Shown: piece after piece, positions 53,862 to 62,609 of the stretch
How positions within the stretch are numbered: position 1 is the first letter of the stretch
Layout of the letters: the number at the start of each line of letters is the position of its first letter
Assembly (NCBI RefSeq): GCF_029626175.1
Contig: NZ_JARUBM010000002.1
Coordinates: forward strand, 7,172,501-7,236,500
Reading direction: 5' to 3'
Length of the DNA: 64,000 nucleotides
Origin: Micromonospora sp. WMMD1082
Lineage (GTDB): Bacteria; Actinomycetota; Actinomycetes; Mycobacteriales; Micromonosporaceae
The notes under the pieces: model-generated
The model's database searches: none
What the model was told of the DNA's origin: nothing
The model's input: the letters and a program-made list of their open reading frames with translations, nothing else
Translations under genes and position numbers: made by a program

Positions 53862-54500
53862 TCAATCAGTGGCGGGCGCCACCCGCTGCCGGGGCAGCGC
53901 GTCCAGGGCGCCGAGCCCGAGTGTCACCGACTCGACCAGGGCCTCCAGATAGCTGTCGGTGACGGGCGTGCGGGCGACGGCGAGCCGCCAGTACAGCGGG
54001 CCGACGATCAGGTCGACCGCCACGTCCGGGTCGGTGGTGGTGGGCAGGTCGCCACGCTGCACCGCCCGGCTGATCAGCCGGCCGACGATCTCCTGCTGCC
54101 GGGCCCGCAGCACGCGCTGGAGGGTCTCGTCGATGGTCGGGTTGCGGGCCGCCTCGGCCAGCAGGTCGGGGATGATCTGCGAGGCCAGCGGGTGCCGCAG
54201 CGCGTGCGCCACCACCTGGAACAGCAGCGTCAGGTCGCCGCGGAGGCTGCCGGTGTCCAGCGCGGGCAGCCGAGCGCCCGCGGCGGCGGCGACCACGTCC
54301 AGCACGAGGTCGAGCTTCGAGTTCCACCGGCGATAGATCGCGGTCTTGCTGACGCCGGCCCGGCGGGCCACCGCCTCGATGGAGAGCCGGCCGTAGCCGA
54401 CCGCGGCGAGTTCCTGCATGAGTGCGCGGCGGATGGCCGTGGTGATCTCTCCACGGAGCACCGCCGCACCAGCGGGTGCGCGCCTCTTCCCGGTCGTCAC
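53862..54500 (-). CDS. TetR-family transcriptional regulator
   Basis: A 212-residue regulator from the GTG at 54500. The helix-turn-helix (about 15-62) reads ITTAIRRALMQELAAVGYGR then LSIEAVARRAGVSKTAIYRRWNSKLDL. The ligand domain contains HPLASQIIPDLLAEAARNPT, as in TetR_C-type proteins. A TACAT T-type -10 at 54536-54531 would leave a 24-nt leader. The gene is divergent from the exporter permease gene at 54680 and probably controls it and itself through the inverted repeat at 54538-54558. TTG 54542 is an alternative start. Confidence 0.92.
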   Translation of the reverse strand: MTTGKRRAPAGAAVLRGEITTAIRRALMQELAAVGYGRLSIEAVARRAGVSKTAIYRRWNSKLDLVLDVVAAAAGARLPALDTGSLRGDLTLLFQVVAHALRHPLASQIIPDLLAEAARNPTIDETLQRVLRARQQEIVGRLISRAVQRGDLPTTTDPDVAVDLIVGPLYWRLAVARTPVTDSYLEALVESVTLGLGALDALPRQRVAPATD

Positions 54501-54537
54501 CTGGGGCTCGTCTCGGCTGTCACGAGGAACAATGTAC

Positions 54538-54558
54538 CGCAACGACGCTACGGTTGCG
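54538..54558. promoter_or_regulatory. inverted repeat, candidate TetR operator
   Basis: CGCAAC (54538-54543) and GTTGCG (54553-54558) flank 9 nt. The site overlaps the predicted tetR promoter in the 179-bp divergent region, a usual place for a TetR operator. Confidence 0.5.
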
Positions 54559-54679
54559 TCCCGACGTCTTTCGGACTACTGTCCAGCCAGCGGCGGGGCC
54601 GCGCTCCACCGACCGACCACGCTAGATTCTCTCGTCGCGAACATCACGCCCGGCACGACAGATCGGAGCGCCCATCCCC

Positions 54680-55579
54680 ATGGCCAACACCGCGCTGGCC
54701 GACCCCGACTCCGGCCTCACCCCGGCCCAACTGGCCGCCCGACACGGGTTACGGGTGGCCGGCCAGCGGCCTTCGATCGGCCGCTACAGCGGCCAACTGT
54801 GGCGCTACCGGTTCTTCATCTCCGCGTACGCCCATGCCAAGCTGACCGCCTCGTTCAGCAACGCCCGGCTCGGGCAGCTGTGGCAGGTGCTCACCCCGCT
54901 GACCAACGCGGCGGTCTACTACCTGATCTTCGGTCTGGTGCTCGAACAGGACCGAGGGATGGACAACTTCATCGCCTACCTCACCACCGGGCTGTTCATC
55001 TTCAACTTCACCCAGACCAGCGTGCAGCACGGCACCCAGGCGATCAGCGGCAACCTCGGCCTGATCCGCGCCCTGCACTTCCCCCGGGCCAGCCTGCCGC
55101 TGGCCATCACCGCCACCCAGTTCCAGCAGCTGCTCGGCTCGATGGTGGTGCTGCTCGGCATCGTGGTGGCCACCGGCGAACCGATCACCCTGATGTGGCT
55201 GATGCTGGTGCCGGCGCTGCTGCTGCAGACGGTCTTCACGGCCGGGCTGACCATGGCGGTGGCCCGGCTGGGCGCCAAGGCCACCGACCTGAAGCAGGTC
55301 ATGCCCTTCATCCTGCGAGCCTGGATGTACGGCTCCGGCGTGCTCTACAGCGTCAACCTGTTCGCCGAGAACCTGCCGGGCTGGGCCACCGCCGTGGTGC
55401 AGTTCAACCCCATGCTGGTCTACATCGAGCTGGCCCGCGTCGCCCTGCTGGAGAACACGCACCTGCTCAACGACTCCCTGCTCCTGACCTGGCTGGTCGC
55501 GATCGGCTGGGCGGTCGTCGCGGGTATCGGGGGCTACCTCTACTTCTGGCGCGGCGAACAGGAGTACGGCCGTGGTTGA
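54680..55579 (+). CDS. Wzm/TagG-type polysaccharide export permease
   Basis: A 299-residue ABC-2 permease. A cytoplasmic N-terminus of about 70 residues includes LWRYRFFISAYAHAKLTASFSN, the amphipathic entry helix typical of Wzm/TagG proteins. Six membrane segments follow, with ARLGQLWQVLTPLTNAAVYYLIFG and LPGWATAVVQFNPMLVYIELAR. It exports teichoic acid or O-polysaccharide with the ATPase encoded next. The two genes overlap by 8 nt. It is divergent from tetR. Confidence 0.92.
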   Translation: MANTALADPDSGLTPAQLAARHGLRVAGQRPSIGRYSGQLWRYRFFISAYAHAKLTASFSNARLGQLWQVLTPLTNAAVYYLIFGLVLEQDRGMDNFIAYLTTGLFIFNFTQTSVQHGTQAISGNLGLIRALHFPRASLPLAITATQFQQLLGSMVVLLGIVVATGEPITLMWLMLVPALLLQTVFTAGLTMAVARLGAKATDLKQVMPFILRAWMYGSGVLYSVNLFAENLPGWATAVVQFNPMLVYIELARVALLENTHLLNDSLLLTWLVAIGWAVVAGIGGYLYFWRGEQEYGRG

Positions 55580-56390
55580 TCATCTTGAGATGTCCAATGA
55601 TGTAACGGTGACCATTCCCCGGATCCAGGAGCGGATCCCGACCGTGGTGGTGGACGACGCACACGTCGTCTACCGGGTGCACCGCGGCTCCGCCGGCAAC
55701 ACCAGCCCGGTGGCCGCGCTCCGGCGGATGGTCACCCGCACCTCCACGCCGAACGTCCGCGAGGTGCACGCGGTGCGGGGGGTCACCTTCACCGCGTACC
55801 GCGGGGAGGCGATCGGGCTGATCGGCACCAATGGCTCCGGCAAGTCGACCCTGCTGCGGGCGATCGCCGGGCTGCTGCCGGTGGAGCGCGGCACGGTCTA
55901 CACCCAGGGCCAGCCCTCGCTGCTCGGGGTGAACGCCGCACTGCTCAACGACCTGCCCGGCGAGCGCAACGTCACGCTCGGTTGCCTGGCGATGGGCATG
56001 TCCCCGGCCGAGGTGCAGCGCAAGCTACCCGAGATCATCGAGTTCTCCGGGATCAACCAGCGTGGCGACTTCGCGTCGCTCCCGATGCGCACGTACTCCT
56101 CCGGCATGTCGGCCCGCCTGCGCTTCTCCATCGCCGCGGCCAAGCAGCACGACGTGCTGCTGATCGACGAGGCCCTCGCCACCGGCGACAAGGCGTTCCG
56201 CAAGCGGAGCGAGCAGCGGGTACGCGAGCTGCGGGAGAGCGCCGGCACGGTGTTCCTGGTCAGCCACCAACTCTCCTCCGTACGGGACACGTGCGAACGG
56301 ACAATCTGGCTTGAATCGGGCGAGATCCGGCTGGATGGTCCCACCCCCGAGGTGCTGAGGGCCTACGAGGCGTTCACCAACGGCAAGTAG
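55572..56390 (+). CDS. Wzt/TagH-type polysaccharide export ATPase
   Basis: A 272-residue ATPase without the C-terminal carbohydrate-binding domain of long Wzt proteins. Walker A is GLIGTNGSGKSTLLRAIAGL (about residue 85), the signature region is MRTYSSGMSARLRFSIAAA and Walker B VLLIDEALATGDKAF, all of the TagH/Wzt type. The GTG start overlaps the permease gene by 8 nt. It drives export of the polymer made by the next two genes. Confidence 0.94.
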   Translation: MVDHLEMSNDVTVTIPRIQERIPTVVVDDAHVVYRVHRGSAGNTSPVAALRRMVTRTSTPNVREVHAVRGVTFTAYRGEAIGLIGTNGSGKSTLLRAIAGLLPVERGTVYTQGQPSLLGVNAALLNDLPGERNVTLGCLAMGMSPAEVQRKLPEIIEFSGINQRGDFASLPMRTYSSGMSARLRFSIAAAKQHDVLLIDEALATGDKAFRKRSEQRVRELRESAGTVFLVSHQLSSVRDTCERTIWLESGEIRLDGPTPEVLRAYEAFTNGK

Positions 56391-56543
56391 AGTTCATGTG
56401 AACGTGCGGCGTCGCCCAGGCCGCGTCGTCCCCTAGGGGCGGCGCGGCCCACGCGTTATGGTTCATCCCGTCGCCGTGTTGGCGGCACCTTCCGTTCACG
56501 TGTCCCACCACAGTCGTGCACCCCCCGAGAGCGAGGACCGGCA

Positions 56544-58037
56544 ATGACGCAGGACCAGACCACCGACCCGGGAACCACCCCGGCACCGTGGCGCCCCTCA
56601 CGGACGGTGGCAGTGGTGCTGGCCGGCGGCACAGGCACCCGGCTGGGGCTCGGCATCCCCAAGCAACTGCTGAAGATCGCCGGCAAGCCGATCATCGAGC
56701 ACACGCTGGCCGTCTTCGAGGCCGCACCGGAGATCGACGAGATCATCGTGCTGATGGCCGCCGGGCACGTCACCGAGGCACAGCAGATCGTCGACAAGGC
56801 CGGCTTCCGCAAGGTCACCAAGGTGATCGAGGGCGGCGACACCCGCAACGCCACCACCCGTGTCGCGTTGGACGCGATCGGTGCCGGCGACTGCAACGTC
56901 CTCTTCCACGACGCGGTGCGGCCCCTGCTCAGCGCCCGGATCGTGCGGGAGTGCGTGAACGCCCTGTGGACGTACTCGGCGGTCGACGTGGCCATTCCGT
57001 CGGCCGACACGATCATCCAGGTCGACGAGAACGAGTGCATCACCGACATCCCCGTCCGGTCCGCGCTGCGCCGGGGTCAGACCCCGCAGGCCTTCCGCTC
57101 CGGCACCATCCGGGAGGCGTACCGCCGGGCCGAGGGCGACCCCGACTTCGCCGCCACCGACGACTGTGGTGTGGTGCTGCGCTACCTGCCCGAGACCCCG
57201 ATCAAGGTGATCGACGGCTCCGACGAGAACATCAAGGTCACCCACCCCGTCGACGTGCACCTGGCCGACAAGCTGTTCCAGCTGGCCGCCGCCCAGGTGC
57301 CCCGGCTGACCGACCACCGCGCCTACAGCGAGGAGGTCTCCGGCCGCACGATCGTCGTCTTCGGCGGCAGTTACGGCATCGGCCACGACCTGGCGGAGCT
57401 GGCCCGCCGCCACGGCGCCCAGGTCTTCGCGTTCAGCCGCTCCAGCACCGGCACCCACGTGGAACGCCCCGAGGACGTCGCGGCCGCGCTGAAGACCGCC
57501 TTCGACGCCACCGGCCGGATCGACCACGTCGTGGTCACCGCCGGGATCCTGGAGAAGGGCGCCCTCGCGGAGATGGCCCAGGAGACCATCGACCGGGTCC
57601 TGCAGGTCAACTTCGTCGGCCCGGTGACCGTCGCCCGGCAGTCCCTGCCCTACCTCCAGCACACCAAGGGCCAGCTGCTGCTCTACACCTCCAGCTCGTA
57701 CACCCGCGGGCGGGCGGACTACGCGCTCTACTCGGCCACCAAGGCCGCCCTGGTCAACCTCACCCAGGCGCTCTCCGACGAGTGGGCGGAGTTCGGCGTA
57801 CGGGTCAACGTCATCAACCCGGAACGCACCGCCACGCCGATGCGTACCAAGGCATTCGGCGCGGAGCCGGAGCACACCCTGCTCGCCGCCGAGACCGTCG
57901 CCCAGGCCTCGCTGGACGTGCTGATCTCGGATCTCACCGGCCAGGTGATCGACGTACGCCGGCCGCCGGGCGAGGCGCCGGCCGTCGCGGTGCCCACGCA
58001 GACCGACCGGTCGGCCAGCGCGGCTCCCGTCGGCTGA
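56544..58037 (+). CDS. bifunctional cytidylyltransferase/SDR, Bcs1-like CDP-ribitol synthase
   Basis: A 497-residue fusion. The N-terminal 240 residues are an IspD/TarI-type cytidylyltransferase: AVVLAGGTGTRLGLGIPKQLLKIAGKP, EGGDTRNATTRVAL, FHDAVRPLLSARIV, TPQAFRSGTIREAY, and NIKVTHPVDVHLAD. The C-terminal 240 residues are a classical SDR: IVVFGGSYGIGHDLAELA, VVTAGILEKG, and YxxxK in DYALYSATKAAL. The same order occurs in Haemophilus Bcs1, which reduces ribulose-5-phosphate and makes CDP-ribitol. It would supply the teichoic-acid precursor for the transferase that follows 28 nt later. An IspD-only role in isoprenoid synthesis is unlikely given the fusion and context. Confidence 0.9.
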   Translation: MTQDQTTDPGTTPAPWRPSRTVAVVLAGGTGTRLGLGIPKQLLKIAGKPIIEHTLAVFEAAPEIDEIIVLMAAGHVTEAQQIVDKAGFRKVTKVIEGGDTRNATTRVALDAIGAGDCNVLFHDAVRPLLSARIVRECVNALWTYSAVDVAIPSADTIIQVDENECITDIPVRSALRRGQTPQAFRSGTIREAYRRAEGDPDFAATDDCGVVLRYLPETPIKVIDGSDENIKVTHPVDVHLADKLFQLAAAQVPRLTDHRAYSEEVSGRTIVVFGGSYGIGHDLAELARRHGAQVFAFSRSSTGTHVERPEDVAAALKTAFDATGRIDHVVVTAGILEKGALAEMAQETIDRVLQVNFVGPVTVARQSLPYLQHTKGQLLLYTSSSYTRGRADYALYSATKAALVNLTQALSDEWAEFGVRVNVINPERTATPMRTKAFGAEPEHTLLAAETVAQASLDVLISDLTGQVIDVRRPPGEAPAVAVPTQTDRSASAAPVG

Positions 58038-58065
58038 CCACCCACGACCGCGAAGGCGACACGAG

Positions 58066-59763
58066 ATGCGTGGTGACCTGGTCCGGAAGTTGACCGCACG
58101 GGGCCTGGCCACGGCCGGGGCCGTCCTGGCGTTCCTGGTGGTCGCGCTCACCGACGCGACCGCCTGGGGGCTCTGCCTGGCGGTGGCGGCGCTGGCCGCC
58201 ACCGTCTGGGAGCGTCGGGTCCGCCCCGGCGCGGACACCGTCGCGGAGACCACGCTGATCGCGGCCGGGGTCCTGGTCGGCTACGTCCGGCAGCTCGACG
58301 CCGGCTTCGACCCGGCCCTGGCCGCCACCGCACTGGTGGTGCTCGGGCTGGTGCTGCTCGCCGGTCCGCTGCGCCAGGCGGGCAACCTGGAGATCCGCGC
58401 CGCCAACCTGCCGGTACGCACGTGGGTGCCGCAGGTCGCGGCCCATGCCGGGGACGCCGTGGCGGGGCTGCTCGCCGTGCTGGCCGTCGCCGCCCTCGCG
58501 GGCCTGCCCGCCGCCGTCGCCCTGGTGCCGGTCCTGCTGGTGGGCGCCGCGGCCGCCGCGGCCACCCTCGAACTGGCCCGGCGGCGGCTGCGACCGGCTG
58601 CCGGCCGGTCGACGGTCGCCCGGGCGCTGCGCCGGCAGCAGCCCGAGTTCGTCCTGCACTTCTCCGCCCCGCCCGGCTCGGAGTACCAGGTCACCATGTG
58701 GCTGCCGTACCTGGAACGGATCGGCCGGCCCTTCGTGGTGATGCTGCGGGAGCCGGAGTTCCTGGCACCCATCGCGGCGGCGACCTCCGCCCCCGTGATC
58801 TACTGCCCCACCCTGCGCACCATGGACGAGGTCCTGGTGCCGAGCATGCGGGTGGCGTTCTACGTCAACCACGGCGCGAAGAACAGCCACTGCATCCGGT
58901 TCACCCAGCTCACCCACGTGCAGCTGCACCACGGCGACAGCGACAAGGCGCCCAGCGCCAACCCGGTCTCGGCGATCTTCGACCGGATCTTCGTCGCCGG
59001 TGAGGCGGCCGTCGAGCGGTACGCGCGGGCCGGGGTGGACATCCCGGCCGAGAAGTTCGTGGTGGTCGGTCGCCCCCAGGTCGAAGCGATCGAGGTACGC
59101 CCACAGCCGGTGCGGGGCCTGGCGAACCCGACGGTGCTCTACACCCCCACCTGGACCGGGCACCACGCCGACGCCGACTACTGCTCACTCCCGATCGCCG
59201 AGACGCTGCTGCGGCGACTGCTGGCCCGGGGTGCCACCGTCATCGTGCGCGCCCACCCCTACACCGCGCAGAGCCCGGCCTCCGCCCGGCAGTTGGGGCG
59301 GCTGCACGACCTGCTCGCCGCCGACCGGGCCGGCACCGGCCGGCCGCACCTCTTCGGCGCCGCGGCGAGCCGGCTGACCCTGGCCGAGTCCGTGAACCGG
59401 GCCGACGCGCTGGTCTCCGACGTCTCCGGGGTCGTCTCCGACTGGCTCTACTCGGGCAAGCCGTACGCGGTCACCGACATGGGCGCCGACGGCGACCGGT
59501 TCGTCGAACGGTTCCCGCTGGCCGCCTCCGGCTACGTGCTCGGCCGGGACATGGCCGATGTGGACGCCGTACTGACCCGGCTGCTCGACACCGATCCGCT
59601 CGCCGAGGCCCGGTGGGCCACCCGGCGCCGCTATCTCGGTGACTTCCCCGGCGAGTCGTACGCCGAGGTCTTCCTGGCCGCCGCCCGGCGCGAGCTGGAC
59701 CGGGGCTGGACGGCACCGGCACCGCGCGCCGCGACCACCGCGCCGCTCTCCCCCGCCACCTGA
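58066..59763 (+). CDS. CDP-glycerol/ribitol phosphotransferase-family protein
   Basis: A 565-residue protein with about five N-terminal hydrophobic segments (to about residue 175) and a TagB/TagF-type GT-B domain. It has FVLHFSAPPGSEYQVTMWLPYLE, VQLHHGDSDKAPSANPVSAIFDRIFVAG, VVVGRPQVEAI, VLYTPTWTGHH, VIVRAHPYTAQ and ALVSDVSGVVSDWLYSGKPYAV. It resembles the protein at 49315-51072 along its whole length, so the two are probably paralogues with different acceptor or polymer roles. It follows the CDP-ribitol synthase-type gene. The last 30 residues are Ala/Pro/Thr-rich. Confidence 0.9.
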   Translation: MRGDLVRKLTARGLATAGAVLAFLVVALTDATAWGLCLAVAALAATVWERRVRPGADTVAETTLIAAGVLVGYVRQLDAGFDPALAATALVVLGLVLLAGPLRQAGNLEIRAANLPVRTWVPQVAAHAGDAVAGLLAVLAVAALAGLPAAVALVPVLLVGAAAAAATLELARRRLRPAAGRSTVARALRRQQPEFVLHFSAPPGSEYQVTMWLPYLERIGRPFVVMLREPEFLAPIAAATSAPVIYCPTLRTMDEVLVPSMRVAFYVNHGAKNSHCIRFTQLTHVQLHHGDSDKAPSANPVSAIFDRIFVAGEAAVERYARAGVDIPAEKFVVVGRPQVEAIEVRPQPVRGLANPTVLYTPTWTGHHADADYCSLPIAETLLRRLLARGATVIVRAHPYTAQSPASARQLGRLHDLLAADRAGTGRPHLFGAAASRLTLAESVNRADALVSDVSGVVSDWLYSGKPYAVTDMGADGDRFVERFPLAASGYVLGRDMADVDAVLTRLLDTDPLAEARWATRRRYLGDFPGESYAEVFLAAARRELDRGWTAPAPRAATTAPLSPAT

Positions 59764-59822
59764 GTCACGCTCGTGACGAGGTGCGACGCGGTTCGATTCA
59801 TGGAGGGGCGGCGGGGTCGGAC

Positions 59823-59828
59823 TATCGT
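59823..59828 (+). promoter_or_regulatory. -10 box of leaderless HhH gene
   Basis: TATCGT ends 6 nt before the GTG at 59835. The hexamer and its GACTATCGT context are identical to those before the gene at 63889. Confidence 0.5.
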
Positions 59829-59834
59829 GGGCGC

Positions 59835-60047
59835 GTGAGTACCCGCGATGTGCCTGCGCAGATCGGTGACCTGCCGCCGATCGGGCGACCGGCCAACAGC
59901 GCCCTGCTCGAAGCCGGCATCACGACGCTCGCGCAGGTGGCCGCGTACCGCCGCCGCGACCTGCTGGCCCTGCACGGGGTCGGGCCGAAGGCGGTCAGCA
60001 TCCTGGCTGCCGCGCTGGCCGAGCGGGGCCTCGCCTTTGCCGACTGA
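59835..60047 (+). CDS. small helix-hairpin-helix protein
   Basis: A 70-residue protein made of one double helix-hairpin-helix unit: IGRPANSALLEAGITTLAQVAAYRRRDLLALHGVGPKAVSILAAALAERG. The LHGVGPKAV hairpin is the DNA-backbone-binding type found in RNA polymerase alpha C-terminal domain and similar small proteins. It probably binds DNA non-specifically. The GTG at 59835 is chosen from the -10 box 6 nt upstream. An open frame continues back to 59781 but codes for non-conserved sequence. Confidence 0.82.
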   Translation: MSTRDVPAQIGDLPPIGRPANSALLEAGITTLAQVAAYRRRDLLALHGVGPKAVSILAAALAERGLAFAD

Positions 60048-60156
60048 CGGCAATCGGCTCCATGCCAGCAAGGCCCGCAGACCGTCGATGGCGCAACGCC
60101 ACGACTTCCCGGTGCCGCCCCGGCCCTGGGCTGCGATCGCAGTGGCGCCAGCGGGG

Positions 60157-60390
60157 TCATGGCTGTCCAGGCTGGGTCAACGGGCGGGCAAGGCGCTCGC
60201 CGTCGGGCCACGCACCGAACCCGGTCCTGGAGTCCAGGTGCCCGACCGCCCCCGCATCGAATAGCTCCGATCCCCAGTCTCGCGCGTACGCCTCGAACTG
60301 CTCGAATGTGGTGATCGGGTCGTTGCGGCTGGCGACCAGGATCGAGCGGAACGGCAGTGGCTCGCGCGGCACACGGCCGCAACGCTGGGC
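60157..60390 (-). pseudogene. 5'-truncated RBBP9/YdeN-type serine hydrolase
   Basis: About 75 codons on the minus strand match the C-terminal third of RBBP9/YdeN alpha/beta hydrolases: LPFRSILVASRNDPITTFEQ, ARDWGSELFDAGAVGHLD and SRTGFGAWPDG, ending in a TGA at 60157. The catalytic Asp (in SRNDP) and His (VGHL) are present, but the N-terminal two thirds with the nucleophile Ser are absent. The sequence loses family resemblance near 60390, where the MFS promoter region begins. This is a remnant left by the event that brought in or rearranged the MFS gene. Confidence 0.75.
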
Positions 60391-60452
60391 ACGCGATCGA
60401 ATATCCCCACAAATCAGATGGGTTTGATAGGAGATACGATAGCGTACGCGGC

Positions 60453-61883
60453 ATGCGAGATCGACGCGTGGCGCTGGCGGTCTGCCTGGCGGCCGGGTTC
60501 ACCACACTGATCGACCAGTCCGTGCTGAACGTCGCGGTCCCCGCGCTGCGTGACTCGCTGCACGCCGGCCCCGCGACGACGCAGTGGCTCCTCGCCGGTT
60601 ACTCGCTGACGTTCGGCCTGGCCCTGGTGCCGGCCGGCCGGCTCGGTGACGTCCACGGGCGGCGTGGCCTGTTCATCGCCGGCATCCTGCTGTTCACGGC
60701 GGCGAGCCTGGTCGCCGGTACCGCCACGCACGCCTGGGTGCTCGCCGCCGCACGACTGCTCCAGGGCGCCGGGGCCGGCATCGTCAACCCGCAGGTCCTC
60801 GGGACCATCCAGGATCTGTTCACCGGCCCGGCGCGGGCGCGTGCGCTGGGTGCGTACGCGACGGTGGGCGGACTCGCCGCGCTGGCCGGTCCGGTCGCCG
60901 GCGGGCTGATCATCCAGTCCTTCGGTGGCGAACTCGGCTGGCGGCTCGTGCTGCTGATCAACGTACCCTTCGGGCTGCTCACCGCCGCCGTCGCGCTACG
61001 CGTACTGCCTCGTGGCGGGGGCCGTGGTCGCCGCACCACCCTCGACCTGCCCGGGCTGGTCCTCCTCGCCGCCGTCACGCTCGCCGCGCTGCTGCCGTTC
61101 ATCGTGTCCGCCGGCTGGCCCGCCTGGCTGCTGGTGGCCTGTGCCGGGACGGGCGCATTTCTGGCCTGGGAGCGGCGCTACGCCCGGGCCGGCGGTACGC
61201 CGATCCTGCTCCCGGCGCTCATCCGGTCGCGGGGGTTCGTGCTCGGCACCCTGGTCGCCATGTTCCAGTTCGGCGCGTCGGTGTCCGTGTCGCTGGTGCT
61301 GACGCTGCTCCTGCAGATGGGCCTCGGCTTCAGCCCGTTGGGCGCGGCGCTGACCGTGCTGCCCAGCGCGCTGGGGTTCGCGGTCAGTTCGGTGTTGAGC
61401 TGGCGGCTGGTCGCCCGGTACGGCCGGCGTGGCGTGGCGTGGGCGACGGTGGGATCGGTGTTCACCGTGCTGGTGACCATCCTGGTGGTGGCCGGCGTAC
61501 CCCGATCGGAGATCGCCTGGGCGCTGGCCGCCACCCAACTCGCGATGGGCGTGGCCGCCGGGTTGGTCAACTCTCCCAACCAGGCGCTCACCCTGGGGTA
61601 CGCGCCACCGCAGGCGGCCGGGCTCGCGGCCGGCTTCCTGCAGGTGTCGCAGCGCATCTCGGCCACCATCAGCCTGGCCGCGGTGACCGGGCTGTTCCTT
61701 CGGACGGGAGGTACGCACGGCGGGGCCCGCGACGGCGCGGTGGCCGGCCTGGTGGTCTGCCTCGGCATGTTGCTGGCCTCGGCCGGTCTCGCATTCGTCG
61801 GCACGACGCGCACAACGGCGCGTGCACCGGCCACGGAACGCCCGCGACCGTCGCCCGTCACGGTCCCGTCCGAATCACCGTGA
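60453..61883 (+). CDS. MFS drug exporter, DHA2 (14-helix) type
   Basis: A 476-residue transporter with about 14 transmembrane segments. Motif A is PAGRLGDVHGRRGLFIAG, motif C-like sequence is GGLAALAGPVAGGLIIQSFGG, and TTLIDQSVLNVAVPALRDSL is the standard first helix of DHA2 exporters (motif D1). WRLVLLINVPFG is also typical. It exports drugs or toxic metabolites by proton antiport. TAGCGT at 60440-60445 ends 7 nt before the ATG, so a leaderless start is likely. It sits beside a hydrolase remnant, so the region was rearranged. Confidence 0.93.
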   Translation: MRDRRVALAVCLAAGFTTLIDQSVLNVAVPALRDSLHAGPATTQWLLAGYSLTFGLALVPAGRLGDVHGRRGLFIAGILLFTAASLVAGTATHAWVLAAARLLQGAGAGIVNPQVLGTIQDLFTGPARARALGAYATVGGLAALAGPVAGGLIIQSFGGELGWRLVLLINVPFGLLTAAVALRVLPRGGGRGRRTTLDLPGLVLLAAVTLAALLPFIVSAGWPAWLLVACAGTGAFLAWERRYARAGGTPILLPALIRSRGFVLGTLVAMFQFGASVSVSLVLTLLLQMGLGFSPLGAALTVLPSALGFAVSSVLSWRLVARYGRRGVAWATVGSVFTVLVTILVVAGVPRSEIAWALAATQLAMGVAAGLVNSPNQALTLGYAPPQAAGLAAGFLQVSQRISATISLAAVTGLFLRTGGTHGGARDGAVAGLVVCLGMLLASAGLAFVGTTRTTARAPATERPRPSPVTVPSESP

Positions 61884-61939
61884 CGACAACCACCGTCGGC
61901 GCGGAGCCGAGGTGAGGACACCAGGCTCGCCGACTCGGC

Positions 61940-62542
61940 TCACCCGCCGGTCGCGACAGCCGCGATGGCGGCGTGTGGCCGATGAGTGCCGTCGTGGGGC
62001 CGTCGCAGGCGCTCGACCTCGGCGAAGCCAGCCCGCGTCAGTCGCTCGGAGAACTCGTCGACGGGCCAGCGATAGGCGGTCACGACCCTGTGGTCGAAGG
62101 CCGCGACCTCCTCGCCGTCGAAGAGACCGAGCACCAACGGTGCGCCCGGGGCCATGGCGCGCCGGAACTCGGCGAGCACGCCGTCGATATCGTGCGGCGG
62201 TAGGTGGATCAACGAGTACCAGGCCAGGATGCCGGCGACGGAGTGGTCGGCGACGGCGAGCGTCCGCATCGACCCGAGGTGGTACCTCCCGCCCGGGTGG
62301 GTCGCCCGCGCGTGGGCGATGAACTCGGGAACCATGTCGATACCCGTCGCGTCGACGCCCAGCGACCGAAGGTAATCGGTGATATGGCCGGGCCCGCAGC
62401 CCAGATCGAGCACCGTGCCGGGCCGGCCCGCCAGGTGCCGCCCGATGAAGGCGAGGTCGTCGGCGTGCACCTGCCGGCTCGAACCGAACAGCTCGATGTA
62501 GAGTTCCGCGACGGACGCGTACGCCTGCCGGACCTGCGCCAT
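61940..62542 (-). CDS. class I SAM-dependent methyltransferase
   Basis: A 200-residue methyltransferase. Motif I is VLDLGCGPGHITDYLRSLG, followed by VDATGIDMVPEFIAHAR (acidic end of beta 2), GSMRTLAVADHSVAGILAWYSLIHLPP (motif II) and FRRAMAPGAPLVLGLF (motif III). EELYIELFGS-type N-terminus (SVAELYIELFG) is common in small Micromonospora/Streptomyces methyltransferases. The substrate is unknown. The ATG at 62542 lies 67 bp after the NTF2-like gene on the same strand, so it may be the last gene of that operon. Confidence 0.9.
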   Translation of the reverse strand: MAQVRQAYASVAELYIELFGSSRQVHADDLAFIGRHLAGRPGTVLDLGCGPGHITDYLRSLGVDATGIDMVPEFIAHARATHPGGRYHLGSMRTLAVADHSVAGILAWYSLIHLPPHDIDGVLAEFRRAMAPGAPLVLGLFDGEEVAAFDHRVVTAYRWPVDEFSERLTRAGFAEVERLRRPHDGTHRPHAAIAAVATGG

Positions 62543-62609
62543 GCTCACCGGGCGACTGTATGGACGTTCGGATCGGCAGGGCAAGTCCGCGCCGACGCAG
62601 TGTGGCGAG

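Noticed and set aside
59785-59812. GGTTCGATTC looks like a tRNA T-loop
   Set aside because: No flanking complementary T stem, acceptor stem or anticodon arm can be formed.
60060-60157. Minus-strand Walker-A-like GRGGTGKS segment
   Set aside because: It matches GxxxxGKS, but no Walker B or extended ATPase homology is visible and the frame runs antisense into the HhH gene; either chance or a very small remnant.
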